Shown one piece after another: positions 24,310 to 36,233 of a DNA stretch of 64,000 nucleotides (positions within the stretch are counted from its first letter, which is position 1; each line of letters opens with the position of its first letter). The DNA lies in assembly GCF_001039355.2 (NCBI RefSeq), contig NW_019775485.1:283471-347470 (forward strand), read 5' to 3'. This DNA is from Lingula anatina. Taxonomy: Eukaryota > Brachiopoda > Lingulata > Lingulida > Lingulidae. Under the pieces are notes generated by a model. That model did no database searches and was not told the DNA's origin. It worked only from the letters and a program-made list of their open reading frames with translations. The position numbers and the translations under genes are program-made.

Positions 24310-24911
24310 CGAGAGGCTAGAGCATGAATCGTATACAAGATTCCGGTGTGGCAGGAATGGCAGTCCCAGAAATGGAAGTCTGAGGTCCAATGCGATTAGT
24401 TCAGGTAAGGGTTACTCGGAGTATATGGGACGAATGTCACCCGTACAAAGTAATGGGGAACGGTTAACTGTTCTTCGAGGACAACTATTCCTGTCACACT
24501 TGGGGCGCTTTCCCATAGATTTTAGATCGATCTATCCCCGTGGGGAGTCTCACTAGATTACTGTCAGATAATCCGGCTTAAATGTCCGCCCCGCCTACTA
24601 CAAGCTGTAAGGGGTAATTAACTTTCGTGCCCGCTGGGCTGGCAGCTATTTAGCGTGAACCCCCAGGGAGTTAGGTCGATCTAGTTTGATCGATCTAATA
24701 TCTGGGAATGGGGTCTTGGTCTCTACCTTCTGCAGATGCGTTGACGCACGAGATCAATCCGTATCCAACACAAATCAGACGTCCACCGAACCCTGCATTC
24801 CTCACACGTCGCCCTTCCATAACCGTATACGTTTTGAAAACGAAACCTAGGGTCTATATCATTTGGATCCAGGTTTCTGGCGTCCATTCTTTCTCTTATA
24901 ATTTGAGCCAT
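23174..24911 (-). CDS. 3CxxC-type zinc-binding protein, copy A (intact)
   Basis: Exons are 24727-24911, 23979-24071 and 23174-23327, all GT-AG with matching phases, giving 143 aa. It contains YGYGRATCEECRVRWTSDLC (residues about 29-48), the core of the zf-3CxxC domain known from ZAR1 and receptor-transporting proteins. Next comes KICGGEAVPSFS, typical of the CGGEA-P-F segment. It ends with CEKCHWGDCQEDSRQCCIRH and stop. Family members are cytosolic zinc proteins, some binding RNA or aiding receptor traffic; the exact role here is unknown. The second CxxC is reduced to one Cys in KICGG. The start ATG at 24911 gives MAQIIRERMDARNL, conserved in copy B. A MITE sits just inside intron 1. Confidence 0.85.
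24264..24305. repeat. (GA)n microsatellite in 3CxxC intron 1
   Basis: A perfect GA run. The equivalent place in copy B also has a GA run (about 29755-29783), so it predates the duplication. Confidence 0.95.
24510..24708. mobile_element. MITE copy 2, inside 3CxxC copy A intron 1
   Basis: Same family as 12764-12966: left tttcccatagattttagatc, right (reverse complement) attcccagatattagatcga. Its right end lies about 19 bases from the donor of exon 1. The equivalent stretch of copy B (about 29800-29825) lacks it, so it was inserted after the duplication or lost from B. Confidence 0.85.
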
Positions 24912-25059
24912 ACCAATATTCTACAAAATACAGATACTATTCATTGCACAAATCAGGTATCCTTCCCAAACGTGAATAATTTGTCAGGGTACCGATAAAA
25001 CATTTACTGCGTAGGTCTTGATAGCTAAAAACATAGTTCTGTGCTCTCCTAAAATAATA

Positions 25060-27150
25060 CCTTGACAGGGTCACAAGATAAAACTACATGTACATTAACG
25101 TCATTCATATAGGCAACAGAACGTGGCTTTTCTTCTCCATGTCCAAATTTTGTAATTTATTTAGTAGTTGGGTAAGTCTGAATTCAAAAGGTCTGATACC
25201 TTAAAAAATAAGCATTAAATGTTGAGGCAATCAGGGGTAGAAGTCAACATGTCAATGCATTCTCTGCCTTCACCTCCGAGTGCTTTCTCATAGAAAATGC
25301 CGTCTTCAGGATAACGTGTAAAATGAATAATAAAAACCCCAGCAACCTTGTTTCCTGAGTCGAACCCCTTTATCACCCCTCTAGTACCAGTAATAGGCAA
25401 GCCACAGAAAAGTTTTTGTTAATTTAAGTATTTTATTAAATATACCCACCTTATTACCAGTGATAGTCTGTTTGGTAAAGATACCAGTAGTCTGCCTACG
25501 CCTCAATAATACAGGCGTCTGTCTATAGCAACAACAGAAATTAAAACTGGTGATTGCCAGAAAGATGGGGTTGAAAATATAGGCTATATAAAGAGTGTTT
25601 TCCCACTAATCAATCCTATACGCTAATCTGATGTAATCTGAACTGGGTGCACTATATATTTGTGGTAATCACAATGCGCATGTGTAGCCACGATGGCGGG
25701 ATTTCACGACAAGTTTCGGTTTCGTTTCTAAATAAAGGTCTTTCAAAGAAGCCCAACCTGAATATCAGATAAGATTCGTTATGATCATGTGTTTCGTCTC
25801 TCGTTTATCATGGCCGTATTTGCCGAAACTTCGTGGGATGGCACTCGTGCGATATTTGAGGTATCTACATACTAGTACCTAAGGTCTCCTTCTTGATATC
25901 AGCCTTATCGCAATAAATAAATAAATTAATAAATAAATGGGGATTTTTGAGGCGAGTTTATTGCCTTAATATACATGCGGAAACGGCTTTAATTTATCGG
26001 CTTCATAGTTAGGTTGGAGGTACATGTAGGACCCTTTTTCGCAAAAAAAAAAATCCCCGTTAGCATTGCCATTGAAGCATGATTTCATGCACTTAATTGC
26101 TGATTATCTGATTTTTAATCAAAAAACGATGCTAATACTTTATCTGAGAGACAAGGACTTTCAAAATAAACATACCCGAATAATGACATGTTTTTGTGAC
26201 ATTAAAACGATTCTTTGTTAATTTATGCTCCTCTGTTGATTCTTTATGTTAAATAAATAATCGCTCTTTCTAATTGTTTTCTCATTCTTTTTATTTCACT
26301 GAAGATCAGTACGTACAAGCATTATGGCACGCAACAAGACGAAAATCTACTAAGGATTATAACAATAATACTAACACAAAAATCCCCTACACACACACAA
26401 ACGTATGCAAAAAAAAAAAAAAAAAAAATCGCACGTTTTATACAGGGCATACATGTACAGGCATATGCTGCCATCATGAACAGTGAACATCCGGTATAGC
26501 TCAGTGAATTATTCTACTTTAGGCTATATCTTTCATATCAAACACCAGTGGTCGTTACAAATCGGAATATGTGTCATATAATAAGGTTAATGCAAAATTT
26601 ATTTACAAAGACACACACACGCACACACGCACACTCGTGCACACACACACACACACGTGTACACATATTTAACACAAAATAAGCATATGAACGCTTTTCT
26701 ATGGAGGAATGCACATTATTTTTTCAGAGTTAACAAACTGTCGTTAAGGTTACATTAAGCTTGTAATTAACAAAAAGATGTGGTGGAAATTTTAGCAACT
26801 CGTCCCTAATGACTAAGGCACACCCAATCAATATCTATACCAACCCTCAATTTCTAGCTTTTATTGTTACTAGAGTGAAATCCACTCAGTCTCTCCATTA
26901 CCAGAGACTGACAACAGCCAGAAACGTACATGTACCACTCAAAAACGTGTGTTCAGATCGCCTTGGTGATTAATTTATAAATTGCCAAAACTTCCAGGAA
27001 ATGTTTTAAATGTACATGTAGTATAGCTAAACCACTGTGTGCTACTAATGGAATACCAAACAAATTGCAATAAAAATGAACCAAACATATGATGCAGCTC
27101 TAAAAGTAAAGGTAAAATTAAAGGTAGTAATAAAAATGTGACTACACTGC
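25060..27150. other. Spacer between the two 3CxxC copies
   Basis: No gene recognised. AT-rich, with an (AAAT)n tract at about 25913-25938, a poly(A) run at about 26408-26428 and (CA)n tracts near 26611-26656. Confidence 0.5.
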
Positions 27151-28066
27151 TAAAGGGTGTCGTTCTGGATGTTTGTCTAAACTGCCAGATACACGCACTC
27201 AGTATACAATCAAAATTGTATGATACAACTCTTTGGAACGATTGGATAATACTCAGAGTCCGTTGGCTGGTGGTACATTTTCATATGTATGATAGAGCAC
27301 TATGATGCAGCGGATATGCATTTAGTGCCTGATACAGCACTGTCGCGAGTTTTCCTGGCAGTCTCCCCAGTGACATTTCTCACAGTGGACGTGCTCGTGG
27401 TTCTTAAGTCGTCCCGCGACGTTACCTGGGGCCTGTCCTGGCAACTGCCCGTCATAATGCAAATTATTATATAATAAGCACAGATCGTGATTTAATTTCT
27501 GCGAGTTTAAATTCATCGATGACGTCGTCCCAAAATTATATTGACCCATGACTTCATATCTTTTTTTTTTTTTTTTTTTGCCAAACAGAGAAAAGGGAAC
27601 ATGCCATCCATAAGATATGGATAATGGATAAACAGATAGAGATACACTGCGCTTGAAAATGTTTCAGAATTTTTTTTTCTGAATACTGTGTTCTAAAACG
27701 CAAATTATCTTTCCCAATTCAGACTTTAAAAACGTTTTATCTCCTCTAATAAAAGGACCTGGTGGCGATATTTCCTTTTGAAATGCACAGCCAGATACTG
27801 CAGCCTAATCGCCTGCTCAAGTATTTGCAGATCCATCAGTTAAAGTGGCATTAAACATCGAATCTGCGTTTTGGGACGGGTCGAGCAGTGATTCATTGGG
27901 AAGTTGATTTTTTTTTCTCGGGGAGAACTCGATTTGGCACGAAAATTCCAAACAGAGTATCTTAGACATTTAAAATAAATAGATGAACAGATGAAATAAA
28001 TATAGAAGAAAAGTGTTAAATACAGCATTAAAAAAACAACAACAACAATTTCCAAGAAAACATTAA

Positions 28067-29435
28067 AGGCCTACTGTGCTCTAGGAACACAGAGCGTTCA
28101 CTGCTTTTATTACAGTATAAAAACTATAAATCGACGTCAAAAAATTGTTCTTTTTAAGTTTTAGAGAGAAAAGATGAGATTTAGATGAGAAAATTCTGAT
28201 TGGTCAGTTTCTAGTGATGTAACCTGGGTAGTAGCTTCCCACAGCTGTACTAGTAATAGTATATACTATGCAGTAGGTGACTAAACATCCAGGTGTCAGA
28301 AAAACAAAATGCCGCAAAGTTGTGTTGCTCCCGGGTGCCGACGATAAGAAAGACATCTGCTATTATATCCTGCCTGCGGATGCCGCAAAACGTAAAATTT
28401 GGCTCAATTCTCTGAAGTTAAAAAATCCCAGCACAGTGTCAAAACACGCGAGGATCTGTAGCGACCACTTCGAGCCGGAATGCTTCGTACGTGACCTGCG
28501 AGCTGAATTGTGCGGTGGAAAAGCACGGAGAAAACTAAAAGATGATGCTGTACCCAGTATATTCGATTTTTCGGAGTACCAAAATGCGACAGTAAATGCC
28601 AGAGCGCTGCCGACGAGAGTCTTACCTGTAGGATGTGTGCATGATGCGGCCGTCGAAAGGAAGAAGAGAGCAGCTTCTAGAGCCCAAAAAAGTTCGTAGC
28701 AGAGGTACGTCGTCGAATTTTTTGGTTATGTTAGTGAAAACTTTAATATTTACATGATAGTGGAATCAAATTTTCACTCGACATACTGCTGCACTGATCA
28801 CGTGTAAGGCGGAAGTAGCGAGGTAAGTTGCAGAGGTGTGAAATGTAGTGTCCGATACTATCAGTCCGATATCTTTGGCCTTTTGTCCACTGACCTGGCT
28901 CTCCCGGAATGACACTTGTAAACTGCACGGGTGTGAAAAATAATGTTAGCTGTCACACCTGCATGTATTAGGTAACTTTCTCTTATCAGTCGGGATAAGA
29001 ACGTTCAGCCGACGCGACAGATGGGCATGTGTGAAAAACTATGTTCGCTGCCATGCTTCCAAACCTTTACTGTTAACATAGTTTTGGTGTATTTTGTTGG
29101 TTAATAAATGATAACCACGTAGGGAATTCATCTTCTTTTGTGTATCTATCCTTCAATTCGTTCTCTGTTCATTTTTACAAAATAGTTCAGACAAAGCGAT
29201 CGAGTAAATGTAAGTAAGCGGATAGCTGAATCGAATATGGCTTTCTGAGCCTCGACGCAAGTGACGTCACTCGCCTCAAAGCGCCACCACGCGGGAGTAT
29301 CGTAAACTACATTCACACCTGCATAAAATCGGCTTTAAAAACTAAATAAACGTAAGAACTTTTTTTCATTACTCAAAAATGACTTTTGGGCACCTAATGG
29401 ATAGTTTTAACCCGTTTTTTCATCACAGTATACCT
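28067..29435. mobile_element. TTAA-flanked element carrying a THAP gene (1.37 kb)
   Basis: Copy A of the 3CxxC gene lacks this block, so it is an insertion into copy B. It is bounded by TTAA at 28063-28066 and 29436-29439. The inner ends are AGGCCTACTGTG on the left and, reverse complemented, AGGTATACTGTG on the right, a short imperfect inverted repeat. TTAA target duplication is the hallmark of piggyBac-type elements, but no piggyBac transposase is seen; the only ORF is a broken THAP domain. It may be a non-autonomous derivative or a THAP-transposase element with most of its gene deleted. Confidence 0.6.
28309..28699 (+). pseudogene. THAP-domain gene, frameshifted near its start
   Basis: The THAP zinc finger (C2CH, DNA-binding, also found at the N-terminus of P-element transposases) starts at the ATG at 28309 with MPQSCVAPGC, then hits TAA at 28345. 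The remainder is open in the next frame: DICYYILP, then IWLNSL, then ICSDHFEPECF and AVPSIFDF, up to a stop at 28697-28699. The four zinc ligands are the two Cys of MPQSCVAPGC plus C and H of CSDHF, so they are split by the shift near 28336-28345. An ATG at 28277 gives an unshifted frame but loses the first two Cys. Either a dead gene or a one-base sequencing error. No transposase catalytic region follows. Confidence 0.75.
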
Positions 29436-29751
29436 TTAAGTACCTGTCCAGAACTAAGTCTATCATATACTGAGTACTCCAGACCACTTCTGGAAAACCT
29501 GGGAACAGCCTCGCCACCACAGACTCTATGTTTCTGTTTCCAGCTTACAGAATCGAAAAGAATGATAACTTATTAAAATAATATAGGTAAAACATCGGGG
29601 CACAATATTTAATTTACGGATATTTTAGCAAACGGACCTTGGCTCCAATATTTGCATGTTTCTCTTTTTTATGGCACTTTCAGTAATGGAATGAACGTAT
29701 TTAAATCTAATGGAATACCTGTACCGGTAGGTATTAATTGAATAGCCTGGG

Positions 29752-29754
<3 letters not shown>

Positions 29755-29783
<29 letters not shown>
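29755..29783. repeat. (GA)n microsatellite in copy B intron 1
   Basis: The counterpart of the GA run in copy A, in the same relative place upstream of exon 1's donor. Confidence 0.9.
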
Positions 29784-29786
<3 letters not shown>

Positions 29787-30885
29787 AACATAAATAAGAG
29801 AGCATGAGTTGAAAACAAAGTATCTACCTTCTGCAGATATATTGACGCGAGAGATCGATCCTTATCCAGCACATGTAAGACGTCCACCGATCCCCGCATT
29901 CCTTACACGTGAAAATTCCATAACCATGTACGTTTTGAAAACGATACGTAAGATCTATATCATATGGATCAAGGTTTCTCGCGTGCATTTTTTCCCTTAC
30001 AATTTGAGCCATGTCGATATCCAATAAAGTAATATTTGATGCAAAATTCAAAATCCTTCCCACTGAAACCTCAATAATTTGTCAGAGTGCCAACAACGAT
30101 TGCGTGCAATTTTTACTGTACCTGCAAGTTTTGATTGCACAATAAGACCTACACTGTACGTATGTTGTTTTGTGCTTTCCACAATTGGCATGTTTTTTTT
30201 CTGCGTGCGCAGTTTTGCGCAAGAGTAATCCCTTACAACAGCATCCATTGTTGTAGTAAGAATTAAAATATAAAATGCAGTGTTATGTACAATCTACGCC
30301 TCTTTTAAAGCTTTGTTCTTATTGAAAGCTCGAAGTACAATGTGTACCCCTGCAGTCGGTCATACGCCCAGTTTGCACTGACAATGATCCAAAACTAGTA
30401 GGCCAGAGCTTTAAATATTAAAATTCGTTCAATATGGCGGAATGCATGCACTACCGAGTTCATTTTAAACGTGAATCTGTCACTTAACTTTGTCAAATTG
30501 TATCAAACATAAAATGGTCAATAACAAGTGACTCGGCGAATGAGGTGTTTACCCAGATGGCTACTTTATTGGTACCTGTATTTGTGGGTGCATGCTCAGA
30601 CGATTTTAAGATATACATGTATAAGATCAACTTAAAATAATCGATGCTCATTGTGGTATAGGCCGCAGCGTTTACTTGGTTGACCCTTGTTCTCACACCG
30701 CCCCACACAGGTCTCCGGAAAGCAGAAGATTTTATCATTTACCTGTAAAAAATATAAAAAATAAGCAATCAACAGACTTAAGGAATATACGCTCTAAAGA
30801 TTTAATTCCAGAGGAGTCAGAAATTAGTCGAAAAAATCCTTTTAGGTGTGAGAATAAGAAGATGGAGTATCATGGGCGCGTGGCA

Positions 30886-30919
<34 letters not shown>

Positions 30920-31144
30920 AATGTATGTGTCTCCTGGCTTCTATTGTTACTCTGTCTTGAAGTTTGGAAAAAAACTAAACAGCAAACATGCATCCTTTAT
31001 CTATCTTCAAGTTATAAGCTAAGTTTAAAATGTTAATATTTGAAACATTTTTGAATGCACTCCCCTTTCCATCAGTAATTTCTCTTCAGTGGAGATATCA
31101 GTCTCAAAAATTCAGATGTCTGCTCTTTTCAACATTATAAGCCC

Positions 31145-31193
31145 TAGGGGGTGGGGGTGGGGGTTGGGTGGGGTGGGGTGGGGATTAGTGGGT
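31145..31193 (+). other. G-rich tract with G-quadruplex potential
   Basis: Seven or more runs of three to six G separated by one to three bases (gggggtgggggtgggggt, then gggtggggtggggtgggg). This exceeds the usual four-run quadruplex pattern. No gene is near enough to assign a role. Confidence 0.7.
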
Positions 31194-32918
31194 GGAAAGA
31201 GCCGTTCTTTTGGCCGGAAAAGTATGGATCTGATTTATAATCAGTTACACTTCTGATAACCACTTCTGATATTATTTTGATAAATGATACACAATATATG
31301 CTCCCCTACCAAAAAATTGTCATCCTAATGCAATGCGTAAAGTGATTAAGAAAATCATGTCGTGTAGGTCAATGTTCAACTACTCACATCCCCAATTTAC
31401 AGTATGATCGACTGCCTAGTTGTACAATTAAAACTATGGGTCCCCTTGTCGCAATGACCATAATTGCGGTAGGGGTGACACACATTTTGATAGGTGAGTA
31501 TAGATCTGTGCACAGATCTTTGTTTTTTCCCCAAATATCATATTTTAGATATGAAATCTGGAATAAAAATAACACTGTTTATAACGGTTTACAGGTGTGA
31601 TGTGACCATAAATAAAATTGGAGATGTAACAACCTTTTTAAAAGTGTATACACCGTACAGTATTGTTCTCTATTTCACCCTGCATCAACGAAAACTTCAT
31701 GGTTGCATCTTAAATTGTGAACAAATTACGTTTAAAAGCAAATTGTCTTCCTTGCCCAAAATTCAAAGGGAAGTAAGCACGGAACCCAAGCGACACTGCC
31801 AAGTGGGCTTGCCTGAATAACAATTAACAGTCTTGTGATACAATATGTCATTCATTGAAATAAACTACATCATCGTTTTAAAACATGATTTAAATATAGG
31901 ATAAATATATGAACACAAATGAAGAGTTAAAACTTCACGTTTGGTCAGAAGGAAGGCTTTCCCCGCCCTGAATACCACGACACACAAACCATAAGGCGGC
32001 TCTGTCAATGTACCATAAATATATAATTACCGAGTAGTGAAAATTTTCATAAAGGAAAACCTAATCCGTTCGACCAAGCGCGTTTATTTCCGTCTTCCAG
32101 GTCTTATTGTATCAATAAAGTATGACTTATAAACTAGCTTGGAATCGGAACCACTGTGACTGTTAAGCAGGCAGACGTTAAGGGGCCCTTATGAAATGGC
32201 CACTCAACTCTAACAGTGATCACAGATTCCCCTATTCATACCATCCCTAAAATGAAGGAGACATGGGTAGGATAAGACCTTAGGAAACTATTCTTTGTAT
32301 AATTATTTACAAAAGAAAAATTGCCAGGTACTAGATTGATAAGAGTACCTCTACCTGTACAAGTGTCACAGATCGATATTTTCGCTACATATTACAGATA
32401 TTTTTTTAATTTCAAAGTAGTTCTCTATTGTGACTCTGTGATGAAAGCTTAGCGATAGTAACAGGGTTGGTCACTGTTTACCTAACTACTCAGGCAATGG
32501 CATTTGACAAGTCCCTGGCAAAACCCTGAAAGGTCCCTCTGACATCAGTCACGACAACTGAAGGGGTAATTGCTCTGAGTTTGCTTGCTGTACTGTGGTA
32601 TTTGACACGTGCAAAGTTTTTGGAAATCCTTCCTAACCACGTGACACTTTTGTCAGACAATCCCAGGCGCTGCGCGGATTTTCTAGGTGTATGAAGACAA
32701 ATTAAATGAATAACTTGCGGGCAGCAGTGTTTGGTTCCATTGGTACATGTAATAAAGCTCCAATAAGAATAAGTTGCCCACCGACAACCGACGCCATTAC
32801 TTGACTGTTTGAGAGAATTACATGTAGCTGAGAAGGATTGAGAGCACTATAGTCCGACAGTGTACAATCCTCACTACCGAAATAAGAAAACTATTATAGT
32901 CAGCATGTTTTATACATG

Positions 32919-32920
<2 letters not shown>

Positions 32921-32955
<35 letters not shown>

Positions 32956-32982
32956 GTTATTGTTGTTGTTGTTGTTGTTGTA
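32921..32982. repeat. (TTA)n(TTG)n microsatellite
   Basis: About 14 TTA units passing into TTG units. Confidence 0.9.
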
Positions 32983-33182
32983 AAGGGTTTACTGTGTAGA
33001 AAGGCAGTATTGATAATACTTCATCGATGCTGCTCTTCGTATCATTAGTCCAACTAAACCTGTTAACCGGATATAGTGACACTGTTACTTATAAGTAGTA
33101 TTTTGATGTCTCTGGTGGTTTATACGTATCCTGGTCTACGTAACAGTGAGATGGTTTAATGCACTTTTGCTACCGGTAAAAG

Positions 33183-36100
33183 ATGAATTCGTTCGTGACT
33201 TTGTTGGTAAGTTTTTCTCTCTGCTTCTCTTTTGTCTCTCTTTCTCTCTCACTGCTAACGCGCTACTGATCCGTGGAAGCATATATATACCGGTAGATAC
33301 ATAATTTAAAGTTGTCAGTAGTTGTTTATTGTCCGTGACATTTGTACAAGTTCAAAATACAAGCTCAAAATAGCGTGCTATAATCATGCAGTATACATCA
33401 AAGCAGAAAAACGCAAAATTACATACTTATAGAGTGTGAAGGAAGATAACTCCTAAACACGTTTTTTCATGGAGAATTTTCTTTTAAGACAATTTTATCA
33501 CTTATCTTTTCAACGATGGCACTGCGATATCTGATTAGTTATATATCATAAACGTGTCTACAACGCTATCTTGTAACTTCTCTCCCTCAGTAGGACAACC
33601 ACGTAGGCATAAATAAATACAAAGACATAAAATCAAAAATTGTTTCATTACATAATATATAAACCATATATTTCAGTTTTTTGTCTCGTGTGTGAGCACC
33701 AGCGCAATCCCCTCTGTGGTCTTAAGGCCAGAGGTCAAGTTGATAAACACCAGCTGGACGGTCTACGCTTGCCCGTCAGATGGCGCTGCCGACGACCAGA
33801 CGACAGCTTTCGTCCTGCCCGATGGAAACGGTTACGTACGTCCCAATGATGTCGTGATCAGCAAACAGGCAGGAGGGATGATGCACAAGATTTCTCACTC
33901 TGCATCACTTGGTGAGTCCAGACAAGGAAGTAGATATAGGACGACCATGGTCCAGAAAACATGATTTATTGCTATAGTGTATATCCTATTTTTTTTTTTT
34001 TTTTGAAAGTTTGCCATCTCTTTTTCTAACGTTAAGATCTACCATCCACTGCCTTCTAATCAAAAAGAGGAATAAAGATTTTCAAAAGAAATAAGTGGGC
34101 AGGTGTAGGGTTTTCTAAGGAGGGGGCAATGCCCAATGCTGTGCAGAAAATAAAGTGAATAGGAAATTTTCTATACTCTTTATTGTCTTTCACACAAAAT
34201 TTTAGGTCAATAACACGCTTTAGCTTTCAATAATTATGAAGAGAGTTTCGAGTCATGGTGAATTTCATCAGTATCTTATATGAAAACTATGAACCTATAC
34301 TGGTTTTCAGCTGTTTGCGAGTTACATATACCGCCTATTCATCTGGTTGCAGCTAAATTACACACTGTGAATTTGACATGTCTTAGCTCCAGGTCAATTT
34401 TGAAATATAAATGTTTTAAAGACATCCTATGAATAATAAGGTGTTTCAGAGTTTTGGCCACCCAGGTCGGCTCACGTACTCGGGATTCACGTAACAGACA
34501 TAAAGGACGCTCAAAAGTTTTAACAGCAACACTTTTTAAATTTTTTCAATGTAATCACATATCAAGCTTATGACTAGTGGGAAATTAGTAGTCGTGCACG
34601 TCCTTTGTTATTCAGTTTTGCCACCAGGCCGTGACATGTTTATACCATTTCCTGTTTGACGGAGTTGGTTATGCACGGGTGTACCGGTGTCACCTGAAGA
34701 AACCGTCGTCGTGAATAAACCGTTCTGACGGATTATTCACGCGGGGGTAGCAGTCTGTTGACTTACAGTACGTAGCTGCACATACATTTCCAACATTTCC
34801 CCGTAGAGAAAGTTGTAGTTTTATCAAACACACAATTTCTTTTTAATGAAAATGACTGAACTCTGAATTGAAAGAACATTGTAGGGTGAAAACATTTATA
34901 CTACGAGTCTTAGATCTACCACGTTTTTCACACAGAGCAAAACAGTTCAGTCACGATCAAAAGCTCACTTCCAACATTCCCCCGTATACTGTAGTAATAA
35001 GATTATCAAATTCATACTCTCTCATGACGAAAACCACTGAATTATGAATTGAAAGATCATAGTTCAGTGCAAACATAGCGCCTACTTAGGACGACATCGT
35101 CACACCGGAAGTTACTTCTTTCAATCTACCCTCAATGCGCATGTGCAGAACGGTTTCGTCACGGCACGGGTCTATCACGCTACACCGGTTTGGGCGTGTC
35201 ATTACGAAGCACTCATTTCGGATGACTCCTTGGGCACGTTTTTGAAAGACTTTTCCACGTCGTTAGAGCAACAAAGTAGTTTTTTGACTACACTATTTCG
35301 GATATAATTATCTCTGAAGTAGATTTATCACTTGGTTGTCGTAACACTGTTAATAATGCGAACAAGGATCTGAAACGAATTTTCGAATGACTTATTTTGA
35401 AAGTGGTCCTTGTCATCTCGACCAAGACTGTAATTTGTTGTCACATGAATACACATTTGTGGTCATATACTCACATAAACAAACATGTTTTCAAAGTTCA
35501 GGGTTACTTAGACATTGTAATTTATGGGTTGGAGGAAACAAACTGGATTATGTGGCATGGGAACGTTCATACCTGGCTCAGAGAGACCGAAAATGGTTCG
35601 GTCTGAATGGCGCGGAGGACATTGGTGTGAAGACGGTGTTTTTCCTTAACTCAATACAAAATGACACAAACTTTGAATGATTTGGAACACTGGGATTGTT
35701 AACGTAGCCACAGTTCAGGTGCAACACGGGAGTTCAGTCATAATTGCAAGGATCGATGACACCATTTTAACTGACTCGAAATCGGTTTGCTGTGACCTAG
35801 TGTGAACAAAACTAATATCCCTGATATTGTTTTACCTAGATGGATTAAGATATTCGTACAAACGCTGTAAACGCCGATGACAATTTTTAAAATAAGATTT
35901 GACACAGTTGACATGCGAAATATTTTAATATTATAATATTATAAAATATTTTAAAACTGCTCTTAGTTTATCAACGTTAATATCCTGGGACTTTGCAGTT
36001 GAGAAAAGAGATCGAGTGAGTTCCATAATAAAGCTCAATAGGGTGTTATACGAAAGAATACTAAAGTGCTTTATGATACGTGAGAATGCAGGTACCAGGG

Positions 36101-36183
36101 TACATATTACATGAACGCATTCGCATTAGGGAAGGTTATGGGGACTATTGTACGCTTCAGTGACCAACTACTAATTGAATTAA

Positions 36184-36233
<50 letters not shown>

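Larger units (their letters stand above)
27322..30012 (-). pseudogene. 3CxxC-type zinc-binding protein, copy B (decayed)
   Basis: This is the paralogue of 23174-24911. Exon 1 (29828-30012) is intact, with GYGIFTCKECGDRWTS and its donor. Exon 2 (29444-29543) is 100 bases against 93 in A, because tactcagtat replaces gat after ctggag; this shifts the frame. Exon 3 (about 27322-27457) keeps CEKCHWGDCQE and the stop, but its first part and the acceptor (TTTAAG|ATATGAAG in A) are deleted. A 1.37-kb element also sits in intron 2, four bases past the exon 2 donor. Spliced as in A, no full-length protein results. A truncated product from exons 1-2 cannot be ruled out. Confidence 0.8.
30200..33182. other. 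Intergenic region
   Basis: No convincing gene. Contains (CA)n at about 30888-30917, a G-rich quadruplex-prone tract at 31145-31193, and (TTA)n(TTG)n at about 32921-32982. The promoter of the secreted-protein gene should lie at the right end. Confidence 0.5.
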
